64,000 bases of DNA from Thiomicrorhabdus lithotrophica (GCF_029201445.1 NZ_CP102381.1:1674001-1738000); one strand, 5' to 3'; positions 34,662 through 46,073 are shown, numbered from the stretch's first letter. The notes: generated from the sequence alone by a model not told the origin. Numbers and translations: made by a program.

Positions 34662-37052
34662 TTAACGAAGTTCAGCATTAACAGCTTGTTTAGCTGCTGC
34701 AAGAATTTCTAATACTAAGCTTTCAACTTCTTCGTCTTGTAAAGTTCGGTCTTGGTGCTGAATACGTAACGTAATCGCAACACTCTTCTGAGTGTCTTCA
34801 ATACCTTGACCACGATAGATATCAAAGATGTCTACCGACTGTAAAATATCTGATTTAACAGAAACAACTGCATCGATTAAGTTTTGTACTGGAAGACTTT
34901 CTTCGACTACAAACGCTAAATCACGCTGCATCTCTGGGAACTTTGAGATTGCATTTGCGCTTGGTACAGCCATGGTCATTAAAGCATCTTGACGAATTTG
35001 GAACATAAAGACTGTGCCACTCACACCCATTGTTTTAACTAACTGTGGGTGAAGCTGCCCCATAACACCAATTTCTTTACCATCAACAGTAATACTGGCT
35101 GACTGCCCTGGATGTAATGCTGAATTTTGACAAGGTTCAAAACGTACCTTATCCAGCTGGTGACTCATACTTAGCAATGTTTCAACATCACCTTTTAGGT
35201 CATAGAAATCAGCATTACGTGAATCCATATCCCAGCCAGAAGCCAACGCTGGCCCGACTATCGCACCACCAAACATTGGGATTTGAGTTGCACCCGTTGG
35301 ATCTGAATCATTTTTATAAAATACCAGGCCTGTCTCAAATAGACGGACTCGTGATTGTTGACGATTTTGATTATAGGCAACACTTTGTAAAATTCCAGGG
35401 AAAAGCGTGGTACGCATCGCTTTCATATCATCTGAAATAGGGTTCTTTAATAATACATAGGGCAAGTTAGGTGCAATGGCTTGCTGTTTATCTTCAGCAA
35501 CAAAACTGTAAGTAACCACTTCGTTATAGCCACGCTGTACTAAACCTGTTTTCAAAGCATTTAATGACTGCTCAGACTCAGGCAATTCATTAAGCGTCAT
35601 TGGAGCCATAACAGGTGTTTCTGGTAAGTTGTTATAACCAAAAACACGGCCAATCTCTTCGATGAGATCCATTTCAATCGCCATATCAAAACGGAATGAA
35701 GGCGCTGTTACGCTCCAACCCGAATCGGTTGCTGCGATTGAAAATCCTAAGTCTTTAAAAATCTGCTCAACTTTCTCATCTGCAATTTCAACACCTAATC
35801 GGCTTGCGATTGTTTGACGACGCAAGTCAATCACGGCGGCTTTAGGTAAATCGGCATCAGAAACGATTGATTCAACAGCACTTACTTCACCACCAGCCAC
35901 TTCTGTAAACAACTGCAGTGCACGATTTAACGCACGCTCTGGAAGCTTCGGATCTACTCCACGCTCAAAACGCATTGAAGAGTCTGTATGCAAACCGTAC
36001 TGACGGGCTTTTCCAGTAATAGCTAAACGTGCAAAGTGCGCACATTCAAAGAAAATTTTGGTTGTACTGTCGGTTACTGAAGTAGATAAACCACCCATAA
36101 TTCCAGCTAATGCGATTACACCACTGTCATCAGCAATCACAAGCGTATTTTCAGACAATGTAATTTCTTTTTCATCAAGAGTGGTTAACTTTTCTCCTGA
36201 GTTGGCCATACGGACTTGGATATCACCGTTAAGGCAGTCCATATCAAACGCGTGCATTGGTTGCCCAAGTTCAAGTAATACATAGTTTGTGATATCAACA
36301 ACTAAACTCAATGAACGTAAACCTGAACGCTGTAATTTTTGAACCATCCAAGCTGGTGTAGAGGCTTGGGTATCAAAACCAGTCACCATACAACCTAAAT
36401 ACTTTGGACAGGATTGTGGTTCAGCTATAACCACCTTTTGGGAACAAGCTGTCGTACCAGACATTTCTTTATCTTCAAATGGCTGAGTAAAATCGGCATC
36501 ACTGATTGCAAACACATCACGAGCAAGCCCTAAAACACTGAAACAATCTGCGCGGTTAGGTGTTAAATCCACATCAATGGTAAAGTCATTTAGATCTAAG
36601 TATGCACGAACATCCATACCCACTGGTGCATCATCAGGTAATACAAACAAACCATCTACACCATCATCAGGCAATCCAATTTCGGTTGCGCCGCAAAGCA
36701 TCCCATGTGAGGGTACACCACGTAATTTTGCTTTTTTAATTTTAAAGTCACCAGGCAATACCGCACCTACTTTGGCACAACAAGCTTTCATACCCGCTAC
36801 AACATTTTTTGCGCCGCACACAATTTGAACAGGCTCATCTTCACCTACATCTACTTGAGTTACATTTAACTTGTCTGCATCAGGGTGCTTTTCAATTGAT
36901 AGCACATGACCTACAACCACATTAGTAAACGCGCCAGCTACTGGCTCTGCACCATCTACTTCTAGGCCTGCTAAACTTAATGCTTCTGAAAGTTCATTTG
37001 TATCCCACTGAGGATTTGTCCACTCTCTTAGCCAATTTTCACTAAATTTCAT
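34662..37052 (-). CDS. pheT: Phenylalanyl-tRNA synthetase beta subunit
   Basis: The 796-residue beta chain of the (alpha-beta)2 enzyme starts with [14 protein letters not shown] and has the EMAP-type tRNA-binding domain at about 40-150 ([15 protein letters not shown]). B3/B4 editing domain follows (about 210-390), then B5, the catalytic-like core, and the C-terminal FDX-ACB anticodon domain from about 700 ([16 protein letters not shown]). Length is normal. A near copy of the palindrome lies inside at 35323-35334. It is 23 bases from pheS, with an exact palindrome copy in the gap. Confidence 0.97.
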   Translation of the reverse strand: MKFSENWLREWTNPQWDTNELSEALSLAGLEVDGAEPVAGAFTNVVVGHVLSIEKHPDADKLNVTQVDVGEDEPVQIVCGAKNVVAGMKACCAKVGAVLPGDFKIKKAKLRGVPSHGMLCGATEIGLPDDGVDGLFVLPDDAPVGMDVRAYLDLNDFTIDVDLTPNRADCFSVLGLARDVFAISDADFTQPFEDKEMSGTTACSQKVVIAEPQSCPKYLGCMVTGFDTQASTPAWMVQKLQRSGLRSLSLVVDITNYVLLELGQPMHAFDMDCLNGDIQVRMANSGEKLTTLDEKEITLSENTLVIADDSGVIALAGIMGGLSTSVTDSTTKIFFECAHFARLAITGKARQYGLHTDSSMRFERGVDPKLPERALNRALQLFTEVAGGEVSAVESIVSDADLPKAAVIDLRRQTIASRLGVEIADEKVEQIFKDLGFSIAATDSGWSVTAPSFRFDMAIEMDLIEEIGRVFGYNNLPETPVMAPMTLNELPESEQSLNALKTGLVQRGYNEVVTYSFVAEDKQQAIAPNLPYVLLKNPISDDMKAMRTTLFPGILQSVAYNQNRQQSRVRLFETGLVFYKNDSDPTGATQIPMFGGAIVGPALASGWDMDSRNADFYDLKGDVETLLSMSHQLDKVRFEPCQNSALHPGQSASITVDGKEIGVMGQLHPQLVKTMGVSGTVFMFQIRQDALMTMAVPSANAISKFPEMQRDLAFVVEESLPVQNLIDAVVSVKSDILQSVDIFDIYRGQGIEDTQKSVAITLRIQHQDRTLQDEEVESLVLEILAAAKQAVNAELR
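35323..35334. repeat. Iterated palindrome, near copy inside pheT
   Basis: ACCAGGCCTGTC; on the coding strand it reads Thr-Gly-Leu-Val. Confidence 0.65.
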
Positions 37053-37064
37053 ATTTCTATTCTC

Positions 37065-37075
37065 ACCAGGCCTGG

Positions 37076-37076
<1 letters not shown>
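37065..37076. repeat. Iterated palindrome ACCAGGCCTGGT, exact copy
   Basis: Exact copy within the 23-base gap between pheS and pheT, next to the pheS stop. It sits inside an operon where termination would be harmful. Confidence 0.9.
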
Positions 37077-38074
<998 letters not shown>

Positions 38075-38198
38075 TTAATAAATGTCCCAAAACGGTTTGT
38101 AATAGATATGAAGCATTGTACTAATCGTTAAATTAATAGAATCTTTCATAGCTATTGTTATAAAGATATAAGATTATTGAATTAAACTTAATTCTATG

Positions 38199-38227
38199 AA
38201 AAAAATAGGGGACCAAAGTCCCCTATT
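38199..38227 (-). terminator. Intrinsic terminator after rplT
   Basis: AATAGGGGAC and GTCCCCTATT form a perfect 10-bp stem with a four-base loop, followed on the minus strand by seven T. It separates the ribosomal operon from pheST. Confidence 0.92.
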
Positions 38228-38255
38228 CAACTACTGGTCTAAACCAGTATGCAAA

Positions 38256-38612
38256 TTAAGCTAAAGCTGCTTTTGCTTTTTCAGCGATTGCAGTAAATGC
38301 TGCTGCATCGTGAACTGCGATATCTGCTAGTACCTTACGGTCAACAGCAACACCTGCTTTAGTTAAACCGTTGATGAAACGACTATAAGTCATATCGTTC
38401 ATACGAGCTGCTGCGTTAATACGCGCAATCCATAAACGACGGAACTGACGCTTCTTAGTACGACGGTCGCGGTATGCATATTGACCAGCTTTGATTACTG
38501 CTTGCTTAGCAACGCGAAAAACCTTGCTACGAGCTCCATAATAACCTTTAGCTGCTTTTAATACTTTATTGTGTCTACGGCGTGCGATGACACCTCTTTT
38601 TACTCTTGCCAT
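38256..38612 (-). CDS. rplT: 50S ribosomal protein L20
   Basis: The 118-residue protein matches L20 throughout, from [20 protein letters not shown] through [20 protein letters not shown] to the C-terminal [15 protein letters not shown]20 binds 23S rRNA and in many bacteria also represses its own operon. It is 16 bases downstream of rpmI and ends at a strong terminator. Confidence 0.98.
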   Translation of the reverse strand: MARVKRGVIARRRHNKVLKAAKGYYGARSKVFRVAKQAVIKAGQYAYRDRRTKKRQFRRLWIARINAAARMNDMTYSRFINGLTKAGVAVDRKVLADIAVHDAAAFTAIAEKAKAALA

Positions 38613-38627
38613 GTCTTAAATCTCCAA

Positions 38628-38825
38628 TTAAGCGTAAGGTAACATGCGGCGAACCATCGCTACATCGTGATCATGAATCATGCTTGCAGCACGAAGTTGA
38701 CGTTTACGCTTAGTCGATTTCTTAGTCAGAATATGACGAAGGTGAGATTGTTTACACTTGAAACGACCTGAGCCAGTTTTTGAGAAGCGCTTTTTAGCAC
38801 TACTATTTGTTTTCATCTTTGGCAT
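38628..38825 (-). CDS. rpmI: 50S ribosomal protein L35
   Basis: The 65-residue protein matches L35: [19 protein letters not shown], then [20 protein letters not shown]. The ATG at 38825 gives the standard length; a longer frame is open upstream but adds non-family residues and the GGAG ribosome site fits this ATG. It sits between infC and rplT, as usual. Confidence 0.97.
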   Translation of the reverse strand: MPKMKTNSSAKKRFSKTGSGRFKCKQSHLRHILTKKSTKRKRQLRAASMIHDHDVAMVRRMLPYA

Positions 38826-39023
38826 TGAATGAAACTCCGCATTTAAGTGATACCCATAATCTATATGAGCCACTTCAGTTTTATATATAAATCTAAAATA
38901 ATTTAGATTCATTCATGGAACAACGAACAGCACTGAGGGAGCTGCACCAGAAATCTACTTATATAACTAAATACAAATAAACCCCAGCTGTTGTGTAGCA
39001 ACTATAAAGTCTGGTTAACTACG
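38826..39023 (-). promoter_or_regulatory. infC-rpmI intergenic leader
   Basis: This 198-base stretch on the minus strand could hold the rpmI promoter or the L20-type translational control leader. A perfect 8-bp hairpin (AATCTAAA-ATAA-TTTAGATT at 38890-38909) is visible. No pseudoknot could be confirmed by eye. Confidence 0.35.
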
Positions 39024-39596
39024 TTAACTTTTCTTAGTAGTGCTTTTCTTTGTTGGAGCAACCATCATTTGCATTTGACGGCCTTCCATCTTAGGCATTT
39101 GTTCAACGGTCGCAACCTCTTGAATTTCATCCCTAACACGTTCCAACATTTTAAGTCCCAGTTCCTTGTGAGTGATTTCGCGACCACGGAACCAAATGGT
39201 TACCTTGACACGATCTCCCTTGTCTAAGAATTTCAGCAGGTTGCGTAGTTTGACCTGATAATCTCCTTCCTCAGTTCCTGGGCGAAACTTAACTTCTTTA
39301 ACCTGGACTTGCTTTTGGTTTTTCTTAGCTTCATGCTGCTTTTTCTGCTGCTGATAAAGATATTTACCATAGTCCATGATTTTACAAACTGGAGGTTTGG
39401 CTTTCGCAGTAATTTCAACCAGGTCCAACCCTGCCTCAGCTGCTTGCTCTAAAGCTTCTCTAATTGAAACTACTCCAGCTTGCTCGCCTTCCGCATCAAT
39501 CAGTCGTACTTCAGGAGTAGCTGTAATGGCTTGGTTAATTCTATCTTTTGGTGCTTCTGGTTGTTGTGGTCTTCCACGACCTCTTCTAATTGCGAT
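39024..39596 (-). CDS. infC: Translation initiation factor IF-3, non-ATG start
   Basis: The roughly 190-residue factor has the IF-3 N domain ([59 protein letters not shown]) and C domain ([34 protein letters not shown]). No in-frame ATG exists near the start. A strong GGAGG at 39605-39609 has an ATC codon (39594-39596) eight bases away. ATT codons lie at two bases (39600-39602) and 14 bases (39588-39590), and a TTG at 39609-39611 overlaps the GGAGG. ATC is chosen by spacing. Rare AUU/AUC starts let IF-3 repress its own translation. It lies 53 bases after thrS. Confidence 0.9.
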   Translation of the reverse strand: MAIRRGRGRPQQPEAPKDRINQAITATPEVRLIDAEGEQAGVVSIREALEQAAEAGLDLVEITAKAKPPVCKIMDYGKYLYQQQKKQHEAKKNQKQVQVKEVKFRPGTEEGDYQVKLRNLLKFLDKGDRVKVTIWFRGREITHKELGLKMLERVRDEIQEVATVEQMPKMEGRQMQMMVAPTKKSTTKKS

Positions 39597-39663
39597 AGCA
39601 ATATCCTCCAATTAATTAAATTATTTTACAATGTTTGCTCACCTAATAAGGTGTCAAACAACT

Positions 39664-41598
39664 CTAGTCGTGCGTTTCTACAACACGTCCTAGGTTTGAT
39701 ATATCTGTTTCTAATAAATCTACTAGCTGTTCTAAATCATAAGAACCTAAGTTTTCTCCGGTTCTTGCACGAACATTTACAGTGCCATTTTCCATCTCTT
39801 GATCACCTACAACCAAAATATATGGAACACGTTGCATTGTGTGTTCGCGAATTTTAAACCCAACCTTCTCATTTCTCAAGTCCGATTCGACTCTAAACCC
39901 ATGTTTTTTCAATTTTTTCGTCATTTCAACCACATATTCACTGTGTGCACCCGCAATTGGAGCAACAACACACTGAACAGGAGCTAACCATGTTGGGAAG
40001 CGCCCTTCGTAATGCTCAATCAAAATACCAACAAAACGTTCAAGCGACCCTAAGATAGCACGGTGAATCATTACAGGGTGATGCTTTTCATTATCTTGGC
40101 CAATATAAACCGCATTTAATCGTTCAGCTTGAGTCATTGAGAAATCTAATTGAATCGTTCCACACTGCCAAACACGACCAATACAATCCTTCAATTGAAA
40201 CTCAATCTTAGGACCGTAGAACGCACCTTCGCCAGGCTGCAATTTATAATCTAATCCAGCATCTTTTAATGTTTCTTCTAGTGCCGTTTCAGCCAAATCC
40301 CAAACCTCATCCGAACCTACACGCTGTTCTGGGCGAGTGGAAAACTTAACCGCTATGTTATCAAATCCAAAATCGGCATAGGTTTGGTAAACCAAATCAA
40401 TACACCCTTGAACTTCTTCTTTAATTTGCTCTTCTGTACAAAAAATATGTGCATCATCTTGGGTAAATGAACGCACTCGCATTAAACCATGCAAGGTTCC
40501 AGAAGGCTCATTTCGATGCACTGTTCCAAATTCAGCAATACGGATAGGAAGATCGCGATAACTATTTAAGTGACGGTTATAAACCTGAATATGCCCTGGA
40601 CAGTTCATTGGTTTAACCGCGTAATCACGGTTATCCGTTTCTGTAGTAAACATATTGTCTTTAAACTTATCCCAATGCCCTGATTTTTCCCACAATGTGC
40701 GATCTAAAATCAATGGAGTACGAATTTCATCATAATCATTTTCAACCAATTGACCACGCATGTACTCTTCAACAATACGGTATAAGGTCATCCCTTTCGG
40801 ATGCCAAAAAGCCATACCTGGGGCTAAATCTTCGACATGGAATAGGTCTAACGTTTTACCTAATTTACGGTGATCACGCTTCTCAGCTTCTTCCATCATG
40901 TGTAAATAATCTTTTAGAGATTGTTTATCCTGGAAGGCAACACCGTAAATGCGCTGTAGCATTTTATTATCTGAGTTTCCACGCCAATAAGCACCTGCAA
41001 CATGAGTCAACTTTAACGCTTTAACAAAACTCATGTTCGGTAAGTGTGGACCAACACACATGTCTACATATTCTTCGTGAAAATAAAAACCAAACTCTGT
41101 TTCATTTGGTAAATCACGAATCAACTCTAATTTGTAGTCTTCACCACGCGCTTCAAACGTTGCAATAGCTTCTTCGCGCGATAGCATTTTCTTAACTACT
41201 GCATATTTTGTTTTAGCTAGCTCTTGCATACGCTTTTCGATTTTTTTCAAATCGTCTGGCGTAATTTTATATTCCATATCAATATCATAATAAAAACCAT
41301 TATCAATGACAGGACCAATCGCCATCTTCACATCTGGATACAATTGCTTTAACGCATGTCCTAGCAAGTGGGCACATGAATGGCGCATAATGTGAACACC
41401 ATCTTCATCACGCATCGTGATAATTTCCAACTTAGCATCTTCGGTAATTAAATCGCACGCATCTTTTAATTCGCCATCCACACGTCCTGCTACCGTAGCC
41501 TTTGCAAGACCCGTTCCAATATTTTCTGCCACTTGCATGACTGAAACAGCTTCATCAAATTGTCTAGTAGAACCATCTGGTAACGTAATGATTGGCAT
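39664..41598 (-). CDS. thrS: Threonyl-tRNA synthetase
   Basis: The 644-residue class II synthetase has the N-terminal TGS domain ([20 protein letters not shown]). The editing domain's zinc-type motif [16 protein letters not shown] follows, then the catalytic core with [14 protein letters not shown] and [20 protein letters not shown], and the anticodon domain ending in [17 protein letters not shown]. Length is normal. It is the first gene of the thrS-infC-rpmI-rplT block on the minus strand. In E. coli thrS controls its own translation; that cannot be judged here. Confidence 0.98.
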   Translation of the reverse strand: MPIITLPDGSTRQFDEAVSVMQVAENIGTGLAKATVAGRVDGELKDACDLITEDAKLEIITMRDEDGVHIMRHSCAHLLGHALKQLYPDVKMAIGPVIDNGFYYDIDMEYKITPDDLKKIEKRMQELAKTKYAVVKKMLSREEAIATFEARGEDYKLELIRDLPNETEFGFYFHEEYVDMCVGPHLPNMSFVKALKLTHVAGAYWRGNSDNKMLQRIYGVAFQDKQSLKDYLHMMEEAEKRDHRKLGKTLDLFHVEDLAPGMAFWHPKGMTLYRIVEEYMRGQLVENDYDEIRTPLILDRTLWEKSGHWDKFKDNMFTTETDNRDYAVKPMNCPGHIQVYNRHLNSYRDLPIRIAEFGTVHRNEPSGTLHGLMRVRSFTQDDAHIFCTEEQIKEEVQGCIDLVYQTYADFGFDNIAVKFSTRPEQRVGSDEVWDLAETALEETLKDAGLDYKLQPGEGAFYGPKIEFQLKDCIGRVWQCGTIQLDFSMTQAERLNAVYIGQDNEKHHPVMIHRAILGSLERFVGILIEHYEGRFPTWLAPVQCVVAPIAGAHSEYVVEMTKKLKKHGFRVESDLRNEKVGFKIREHTMQRVPYILVVGDQEMENGTVNVRARTGENLGSYDLEQLVDLLETDISNLGRVVETHD

Positions 41599-41730
41599 CG
41601 ATTTATTCTCTTTAAAGATCGTTGAAAAAGTAAGCCCGTTATTTTAGCATTTTCTTATACAACTTATCTAGAATTTACTTCTCTAAATAAGCAGAACCGT
41701 AAACTAAAATAGTTTTAGAACATTAAAAAC

Positions 41731-41758
41731 AAAAAAGCCACCAGGCCTGGTGGCTTTT
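41731..41758 (-). terminator. Palindromic terminator built around the iterated repeat
   Basis: AAAAAGCCACCAGG and its complement form a near-perfect palindrome centred on the repeat, with T-runs on both strands. It lies between the HDOD gene and thrS on the minus strand, 30 bases past the HDOD stop. Confidence 0.85.
41740..41751. repeat. Iterated palindrome ACCAGGCCTGGT, exact copy in terminator
   Basis: Exact copy forming the centre of the terminator after the second HDOD gene. Confidence 0.9.
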
Positions 41759-41787
41759 AACAGTAAAACATTAACCAAATAGCTTAA

Positions 41788-42660
41788 TTACACCCCCATA
41801 TTTTCCGCATCTTCATAAGCTGTCTGAATTAACTCATCGTACACTTCAATTGCCAAGCCAAAATATTCCAAAGCATTTAACAACTCTTCTGACGGAACTT
41901 CTCTTTCCTCCTCTGTAATATCCGCAATACCATTATCAAAACCTAATCTAAAAACAGCTTGCTCAGAAAGAAAAGTCAAATAGGCATATGCCTTATATGC
42001 CTCTTCTGCCTTTTCTGGAGTGTGATGAAAAGCCACACCCATAATAATTTCTTTTGGAAACTTCCACTGCTGTAAAAGACGAGCACTCATTAAGGCATGA
42101 TGAGTACCAAATATTTTATTTTCACAAGCAGAAAGTTTAGAAACATCATAATCCGCAAGTTTAATAACCTCTAAATACTTTTCTCTGTCCTCAACCGCTA
42201 ATAGGTAAACACCAATATCTCGCATTAATCCACATAAAAAAGCTTCACCCTTATTTACATGTAAACTCTTAGCCAAAGCTTGCGCAATAAAAGCAGATAA
42301 CATCGCATGCTTCATAAAATGCTTTTCACTAAATGGCGGCTTAGATTTAAAAGAGGATTTATAATTAATAGCATGAGCCATCACACGAACATCGTTAATA
42401 CCAACACGAACAATGGCTTCTGACAAATCAGAAATAGGAACACCCGTAGTATATTTAGCTGTGTTAACCACTCCTATCAAACCCGCAGCTAACCTTGGAT
42501 CTTGAGCAATTAATTGTACTATATCTTGAACCTCTAATGGCTCATCGGATGCTACGGCGCGTTCTAATTTAACAAGTGCATCAGGAAAATGAGGCAAATC
42601 ATCTAACGCTTTTAAGCGATCGATAATTCCTTTACTGACATTCGGTTTTTCTGTACTCAT
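41788..42660 (-). CDS. HDOD domain protein, second copy
   Basis: The 290-residue protein is another HDOD-only protein: DLPHFPDALVKLERAVASDE, then VVNTAKYTTGVPISDLSEAI, then the HD-like region FLCGLMRDIGVYLL and HHALMSARLLQQWKFP. The C-terminal tail is acidic. It shares layout but little sequence with the protein at 28253. Function is unknown. It is divergent from the TPP riboswitch operon. Confidence 0.85.
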   Translation of the reverse strand: MSTEKPNVSKGIIDRLKALDDLPHFPDALVKLERAVASDEPLEVQDIVQLIAQDPRLAAGLIGVVNTAKYTTGVPISDLSEAIVRVGINDVRVMAHAINYKSSFKSKPPFSEKHFMKHAMLSAFIAQALAKSLHVNKGEAFLCGLMRDIGVYLLAVEDREKYLEVIKLADYDVSKLSACENKIFGTHHALMSARLLQQWKFPKEIIMGVAFHHTPEKAEEAYKAYAYLTFLSEQAVFRLGFDNGIADITEEEREVPSEELLNALEYFGLAIEVYDELIQTAYEDAENMGV

Positions 42661-42791
42661 TAAACACCCTCTACACTTAGTTACTTAAGGTTAAAATTGA
42701 TATCAGGCTACTAATTTACTGGATTCCATTTTAAACAAATTTCATGTACAATCGGCACATTTTTTAAAACCTGAAAAATCAATTAGATAGC

Positions 42792-42820
42792 TTTAATTAA
42801 AATCTTTAGCATTTTATAAT
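42792..42820 (+). promoter_or_regulatory. Candidate promoter of the thiamine operon
   Basis: A perfect TATAAT (42815-42820) lies 17 bases after a weak -35 (TTTAAT). Transcription would start at about 42827, right at the 5' edge of the riboswitch. Confidence 0.6.
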
Positions 42821-42827
42821 AAAGCGA

Positions 42828-42915
42828 TATTCGCCAGGGGTGGTCAATTTAGACCTGAGATTTCTTTTTAGAAAGACCCTTTGAACCTGATCCAGATAAT
42901 ACTGGCGTAGGAACG
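42828..42915 (+). ncRNA. TPP riboswitch (THI element)
   Basis: All core parts of the thi-box are present in order: CAGGGGTG, CTGAGA, ACCCTTTGAACCTGATCCAG, then ATAATACTGGCGTAGGAA. CGCCAG and CTGGCG close the fold. It binds thiamin pyrophosphate and usually shuts the downstream gene off. It lies 120 bases before a TonB-dependent receptor, marking that receptor as thiamin-related. Confidence 0.95.
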
Positions 42916-43008
42916 GCACAAAACCAATTTCAACCTGAGCGTATAGCAATAAGTTAATCTTATATTAACCTTTGTCCTATTACTTGTTTTCGTTCGAAAT
43001 GGCGTAGT

Positions 43009-43031
43009 GTTTCCTATTCCCAAAAGGAAAC
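43009..43031 (+). promoter_or_regulatory. Hairpin sequestering the receptor ribosome site
   Basis: GTTTCCT and AGGAAAC form a perfect 7-bp stem around a nine-base loop. The right arm contains the AGGAAA ribosome site for the GTG at 43035, so this is a likely expression platform for the riboswitch. Confidence 0.55.
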
Positions 43032-43034
43032 GAA

Positions 43035-45062
43035 GTGAACACCAAATTAAGACCCCTATTAATTGCTATCACAGCAATCCTAGCTAGCACCCCCGCTATA
43101 GCTGAAGAACTTCAACCTGTTATTGTAAGTGCTGATTTACGTGAAACAGCTGAACAAGATATCGCAGCAAGTGTTGATGTTAAAACCCAAGCAGAACTAC
43201 AAGACCAAGGTGCAACTCACTTTGATGATGTTCTATTAAAAACACCTAACGTAAACTTCTCAGGTCAAAGTTCTCGTGCTCGTCATATCCTTATTCGCGG
43301 CATGGGCGAACGTGATGAATATACCGGCGCTCCAAATACAAGTGTCGGGTTTGCGATTGATGATATCGATTTTAGCGGCATCGGTATGGCAGCAAGTTTA
43401 TTTGATACAAAACAAGTTGAAGTACTTCGCGGTCCGCAGAACACACGCTACGGACAAAGCTCTCTTGCGGGTTTAATCAACGTTCAAACAAATGATCCTA
43501 CCCCTTATGAAGAAGGCATGGCTGAATTGACCGTTGGACAAGACAATCTTAAAGAGTTTGGCATAATGACAAGTGGTCCATTCAGCGCTAAAGAGAATGC
43601 ACCGCAATATAGAATCTCTATTTTCAAACATGGCAGCGATGGTTTCCGTAATAATGAAACTCTAGATCGTACAGACACAAATGGTCGTGATGAACTAAAT
43701 CTTCGAGCAAAACTTCGCTTCACACCAAATCAAGATACTAAAATTGATGTTTCTTTAATTCATGCTGACTACGATAATGGTTACGACGCATGGGCGGCAG
43801 ACAATTCGTTTACCACTCTTTCAAATGATCCTGGTAAAGATACTCAGCTAACCAATGCTGGGGCCGTAAAAGTAGAATGGAAAGGCAGTCCTAATTATGT
43901 CCTAACCAGCAAAACAATCTTAACTAACTCAGATATGCTCTATAGCTATGACGATGAATGGTCTGCTGCTGACTGGGAAACTTATGAGAATGGCAAGCAC
44001 CAACACAGCTACAGCCAAGAGTTACGCTGGACTTCTACAGAGCAATCTCGTATTTTCAACGATTCAACAGCTTGGATTGCTGGTGTATACGCTTCTAATT
44101 TGGAAGCTGAAAATACTACCGAATATTACGGCACTGTTAGCAATACCTACAGTATGAAAAAAATTGCTGGTTTTGGACAACTCGATTTTGCAATGACACC
44201 TAAAGCAACTATTTCTGCTGGCCTAAGAATTGAAAACGATTCTAGCAATTTTAAAAATAACTTAGGTGAGGACTACTCTCCAGAAGAAACTTTATGGGGG
44301 GCTAACTTGTCTTATAGCTATAAATACAATGAGACTAACACCGCCTATATAGGAATTACCAGAGGCTATAAAGCTGGCGGATTTAACCCAGACCAACCGG
44401 CAGGTACACCAAGCGAGCAACTAAGCTTCGATGCCGAAACATTAATGAACTATGAACTTGGACTTAAGTCTAATTTCGCAGAACACAACCTAAAAACAAA
44501 TATCACCGCCTTCTATATGGACAGAAAAAATCCTCAGTTTGATGGTAACTTTTGGGACGGCAACTGGTATTTCTACACAGAAAACTTAGATTCTGCTCAA
44601 AACTATGGTATTGAAGCAAACTTTGATTGGCAAGCATCTAAAAATCTTCAGTTATTTGGTACTGTAGGCTTATTAAGAACAGAAGTAACAGGCACAGCAT
44701 TACATGATTCATTTGAACTTGATGGCCGAGAACAAGCACACGCTCCTAACTATCAAGCAAATTTTGGAGCGAAGTACCGCAATACTTCAGGTTTCTATGC
44801 ACAATCAGACATCACCGCTGTTGATAGCTTCTATTTTAGTAACAGTCACACTAAAACTTCTGATGCTTATCTATTGGTTAATGCTCGTTTAGGTTATGAA
44901 ACAGAAGACTTTGAACTTTATTTGTGGGGTAAAAACCTAACTGATAATAAATACGCAACTAGAGGCTTCTACTTTGATCTTGATTGGGACGGAATCAAAA
45001 ACCAGTTTGTGCGCCTAGGCGACCCTCGCCAATTAGGTGTTACAGCGAGAGTCTATTTCTAA
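43035..45062 (+). CDS. TonB-dependent outer-membrane receptor, thiamin-regulated
   Basis: The 675-residue protein has a signal peptide (residues 1-23, IAE-ELQ region), a TonB-box-like PVIVSA, a plug domain (about 40-155, with VDVKTQAELQ and VEVLRGPQNTRYGQSSLAGLIN) and a beta-barrel ending in terminal Phe (GVTARVYF). It would bring a substrate across the outer membrane. The TPP riboswitch upstream points to thiamin or a precursor. The start codon is GTG with AGGAAA ahead of it. A terminator directly after it partly insulates the downstream thiamin genes. Confidence 0.93.
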   Translation: MNTKLRPLLIAITAILASTPAIAEELQPVIVSADLRETAEQDIAASVDVKTQAELQDQGATHFDDVLLKTPNVNFSGQSSRARHILIRGMGERDEYTGAPNTSVGFAIDDIDFSGIGMAASLFDTKQVEVLRGPQNTRYGQSSLAGLINVQTNDPTPYEEGMAELTVGQDNLKEFGIMTSGPFSAKENAPQYRISIFKHGSDGFRNNETLDRTDTNGRDELNLRAKLRFTPNQDTKIDVSLIHADYDNGYDAWAADNSFTTLSNDPGKDTQLTNAGAVKVEWKGSPNYVLTSKTILTNSDMLYSYDDEWSAADWETYENGKHQHSYSQELRWTSTEQSRIFNDSTAWIAGVYASNLEAENTTEYYGTVSNTYSMKKIAGFGQLDFAMTPKATISAGLRIENDSSNFKNNLGEDYSPEETLWGANLSYSYKYNETNTAYIGITRGYKAGGFNPDQPAGTPSEQLSFDAETLMNYELGLKSNFAEHNLKTNITAFYMDRKNPQFDGNFWDGNWYFYTENLDSAQNYGIEANFDWQASKNLQLFGTVGLLRTEVTGTALHDSFELDGREQAHAPNYQANFGAKYRNTSGFYAQSDITAVDSFYFSNSHTKTSDAYLLVNARLGYETEDFELYLWGKNLTDNKYATRGFYFDLDWDGIKNQFVRLGDPRQLGVTARVYF

Positions 45063-45100
45063 AACTTATTTTTAGAACTTAGCTTTAATAAGCAATACAA

Positions 45101-45126
45101 TAAGGGCTCAAATGAGCCCTTTTTTG
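45101..45126 (+). terminator. Intrinsic terminator after the TonB receptor
   Basis: AGGGCTC and GAGCCCT form a stem with a four-base loop followed by six T. It lies between the receptor and the small thiamin-binding gene and may reduce expression of the latter. Confidence 0.9.
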
Positions 45127-45153
45127 TATCTGCATTATCCTTTAGGAAGAACC

Positions 45154-45396
45154 ATGAAAGTTTCGATTGAAATTAGTATGTATCCGTTAAAAGAAGATTA
45201 TCGTCAACCTATTCGTGAATTTATTGATACCCTTGAGAAACAAGACACATTTACAACAATTCGTAATAGTATGAGTACAACCCTGATTGGTAACTATCAG
45301 GCCATTATGCCAGTACTTAACCAAGCAATGGAATCTTCACTTAAAGACTTACCAGAAAGCGTCTTTGTTATTAAACTTTCTGGCGGTTGCCTTTGA
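45154..45396 (+). CDS. Thiamin-binding-family small protein (YkoF/MTH1187-like), copy 1
   Basis: The 80-residue cytosolic protein matches the MTH1187/YkoF-type thiamin-binding fold: KVSIEISMYPLKEDYRQPIR, RNSMSTTLIGNY and ESVFVIKLSG. These proteins bind thiamin or its pyrimidine. The ATG at 45154 after GGAAG is chosen over an in-frame start at 45112, which lies inside the terminator. A paralog of about half identity follows at 46074. Confidence 0.88.
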   Translation: MKVSIEISMYPLKEDYRQPIREFIDTLEKQDTFTTIRNSMSTTLIGNYQAIMPVLNQAMESSLKDLPESVFVIKLSGGCL

Positions 45397-45425
45397 ATCC
45401 CAATTTAATTAAAGAGTAGTAAACA

Positions 45426-46055
45426 ATGCCAAAAACTCAAGGTTACGAATCCCATGCTTCTGAATATGATCAATGGTTTAATGAAAACCCAGAAATCTAT
45501 CAAGCTGAAATCGAGGCGATTAGACAACTTCTACCAGAAGGTAAAGGCATTGAAATCGGCGCTGGTAACGGACGTTTTACCAAGCCTTTAAATATTGACT
45601 CCGGTATTGAGCCTGCAAAAGCAATGCGGGAAATTGCTCAGGCACAAGGTTTAAACGTGATTGATGGTGTTGCTGAATCACTGCCTATTGCAGATAAAAG
45701 CTTTGATTATGCTTTATTTATTACCTCTACTTGCTTTTTGGATGACCCACAAACAGCCTATAAAGAAGCGGCTCGTGTTATTAAAGACAAAGGCTCGATT
45801 ATTATTGCCTTTTTAGAAAAAAATTCGGAACTGGGCAAGATTTATGAAGCCCACAAACACGAAAGCCCTTTTTATTGTGATGCTACCTTTTATAGCTATA
45901 AAGAAATACAAAACTTTTTATCCACTGCGGGTTTCTCTGACTTCAAAACATTACAAACAGTTCTGCCAGAAAGCTTAGAAAACGCACAAACACACGATAT
46001 TCTTTCCGGCCATGATAAAGGCACATTTATCGTGGTTCGGGCTGAAAAACAATAA
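45426..46055 (+). CDS. SAM-dependent methyltransferase, class I
   Basis: The 209-residue protein has a Methyltransf_11-type core: motif I GIEIGAGNGRF (residues 41-51), then the acidic loop DSGIEPAKAMREIA, and motif IV in SFDYALFITSTCFLDDP. The substrate is unknown. It lies between two paralogous thiamin-binding-family genes in a TPP-riboswitch cluster, which suggests a thiamin-related substrate (pyrimidine or thiazole part) or a repair role. This is inference only. Confidence 0.85.
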   Translation: MPKTQGYESHASEYDQWFNENPEIYQAEIEAIRQLLPEGKGIEIGAGNGRFTKPLNIDSGIEPAKAMREIAQAQGLNVIDGVAESLPIADKSFDYALFITSTCFLDDPQTAYKEAARVIKDKGSIIIAFLEKNSELGKIYEAHKHESPFYCDATFYSYKEIQNFLSTAGFSDFKTLQTVLPESLENAQTHDILSGHDKGTFIVVRAEKQ

Positions 46056-46073
46056 AACCTTAGGAGTAAAAAT

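Noticed and set aside
36963-36974. TAGGCCTGCTAA inside pheT as a palindrome copy
   Set aside because: Two or more mismatches from the core; possible decayed copy but not counted.
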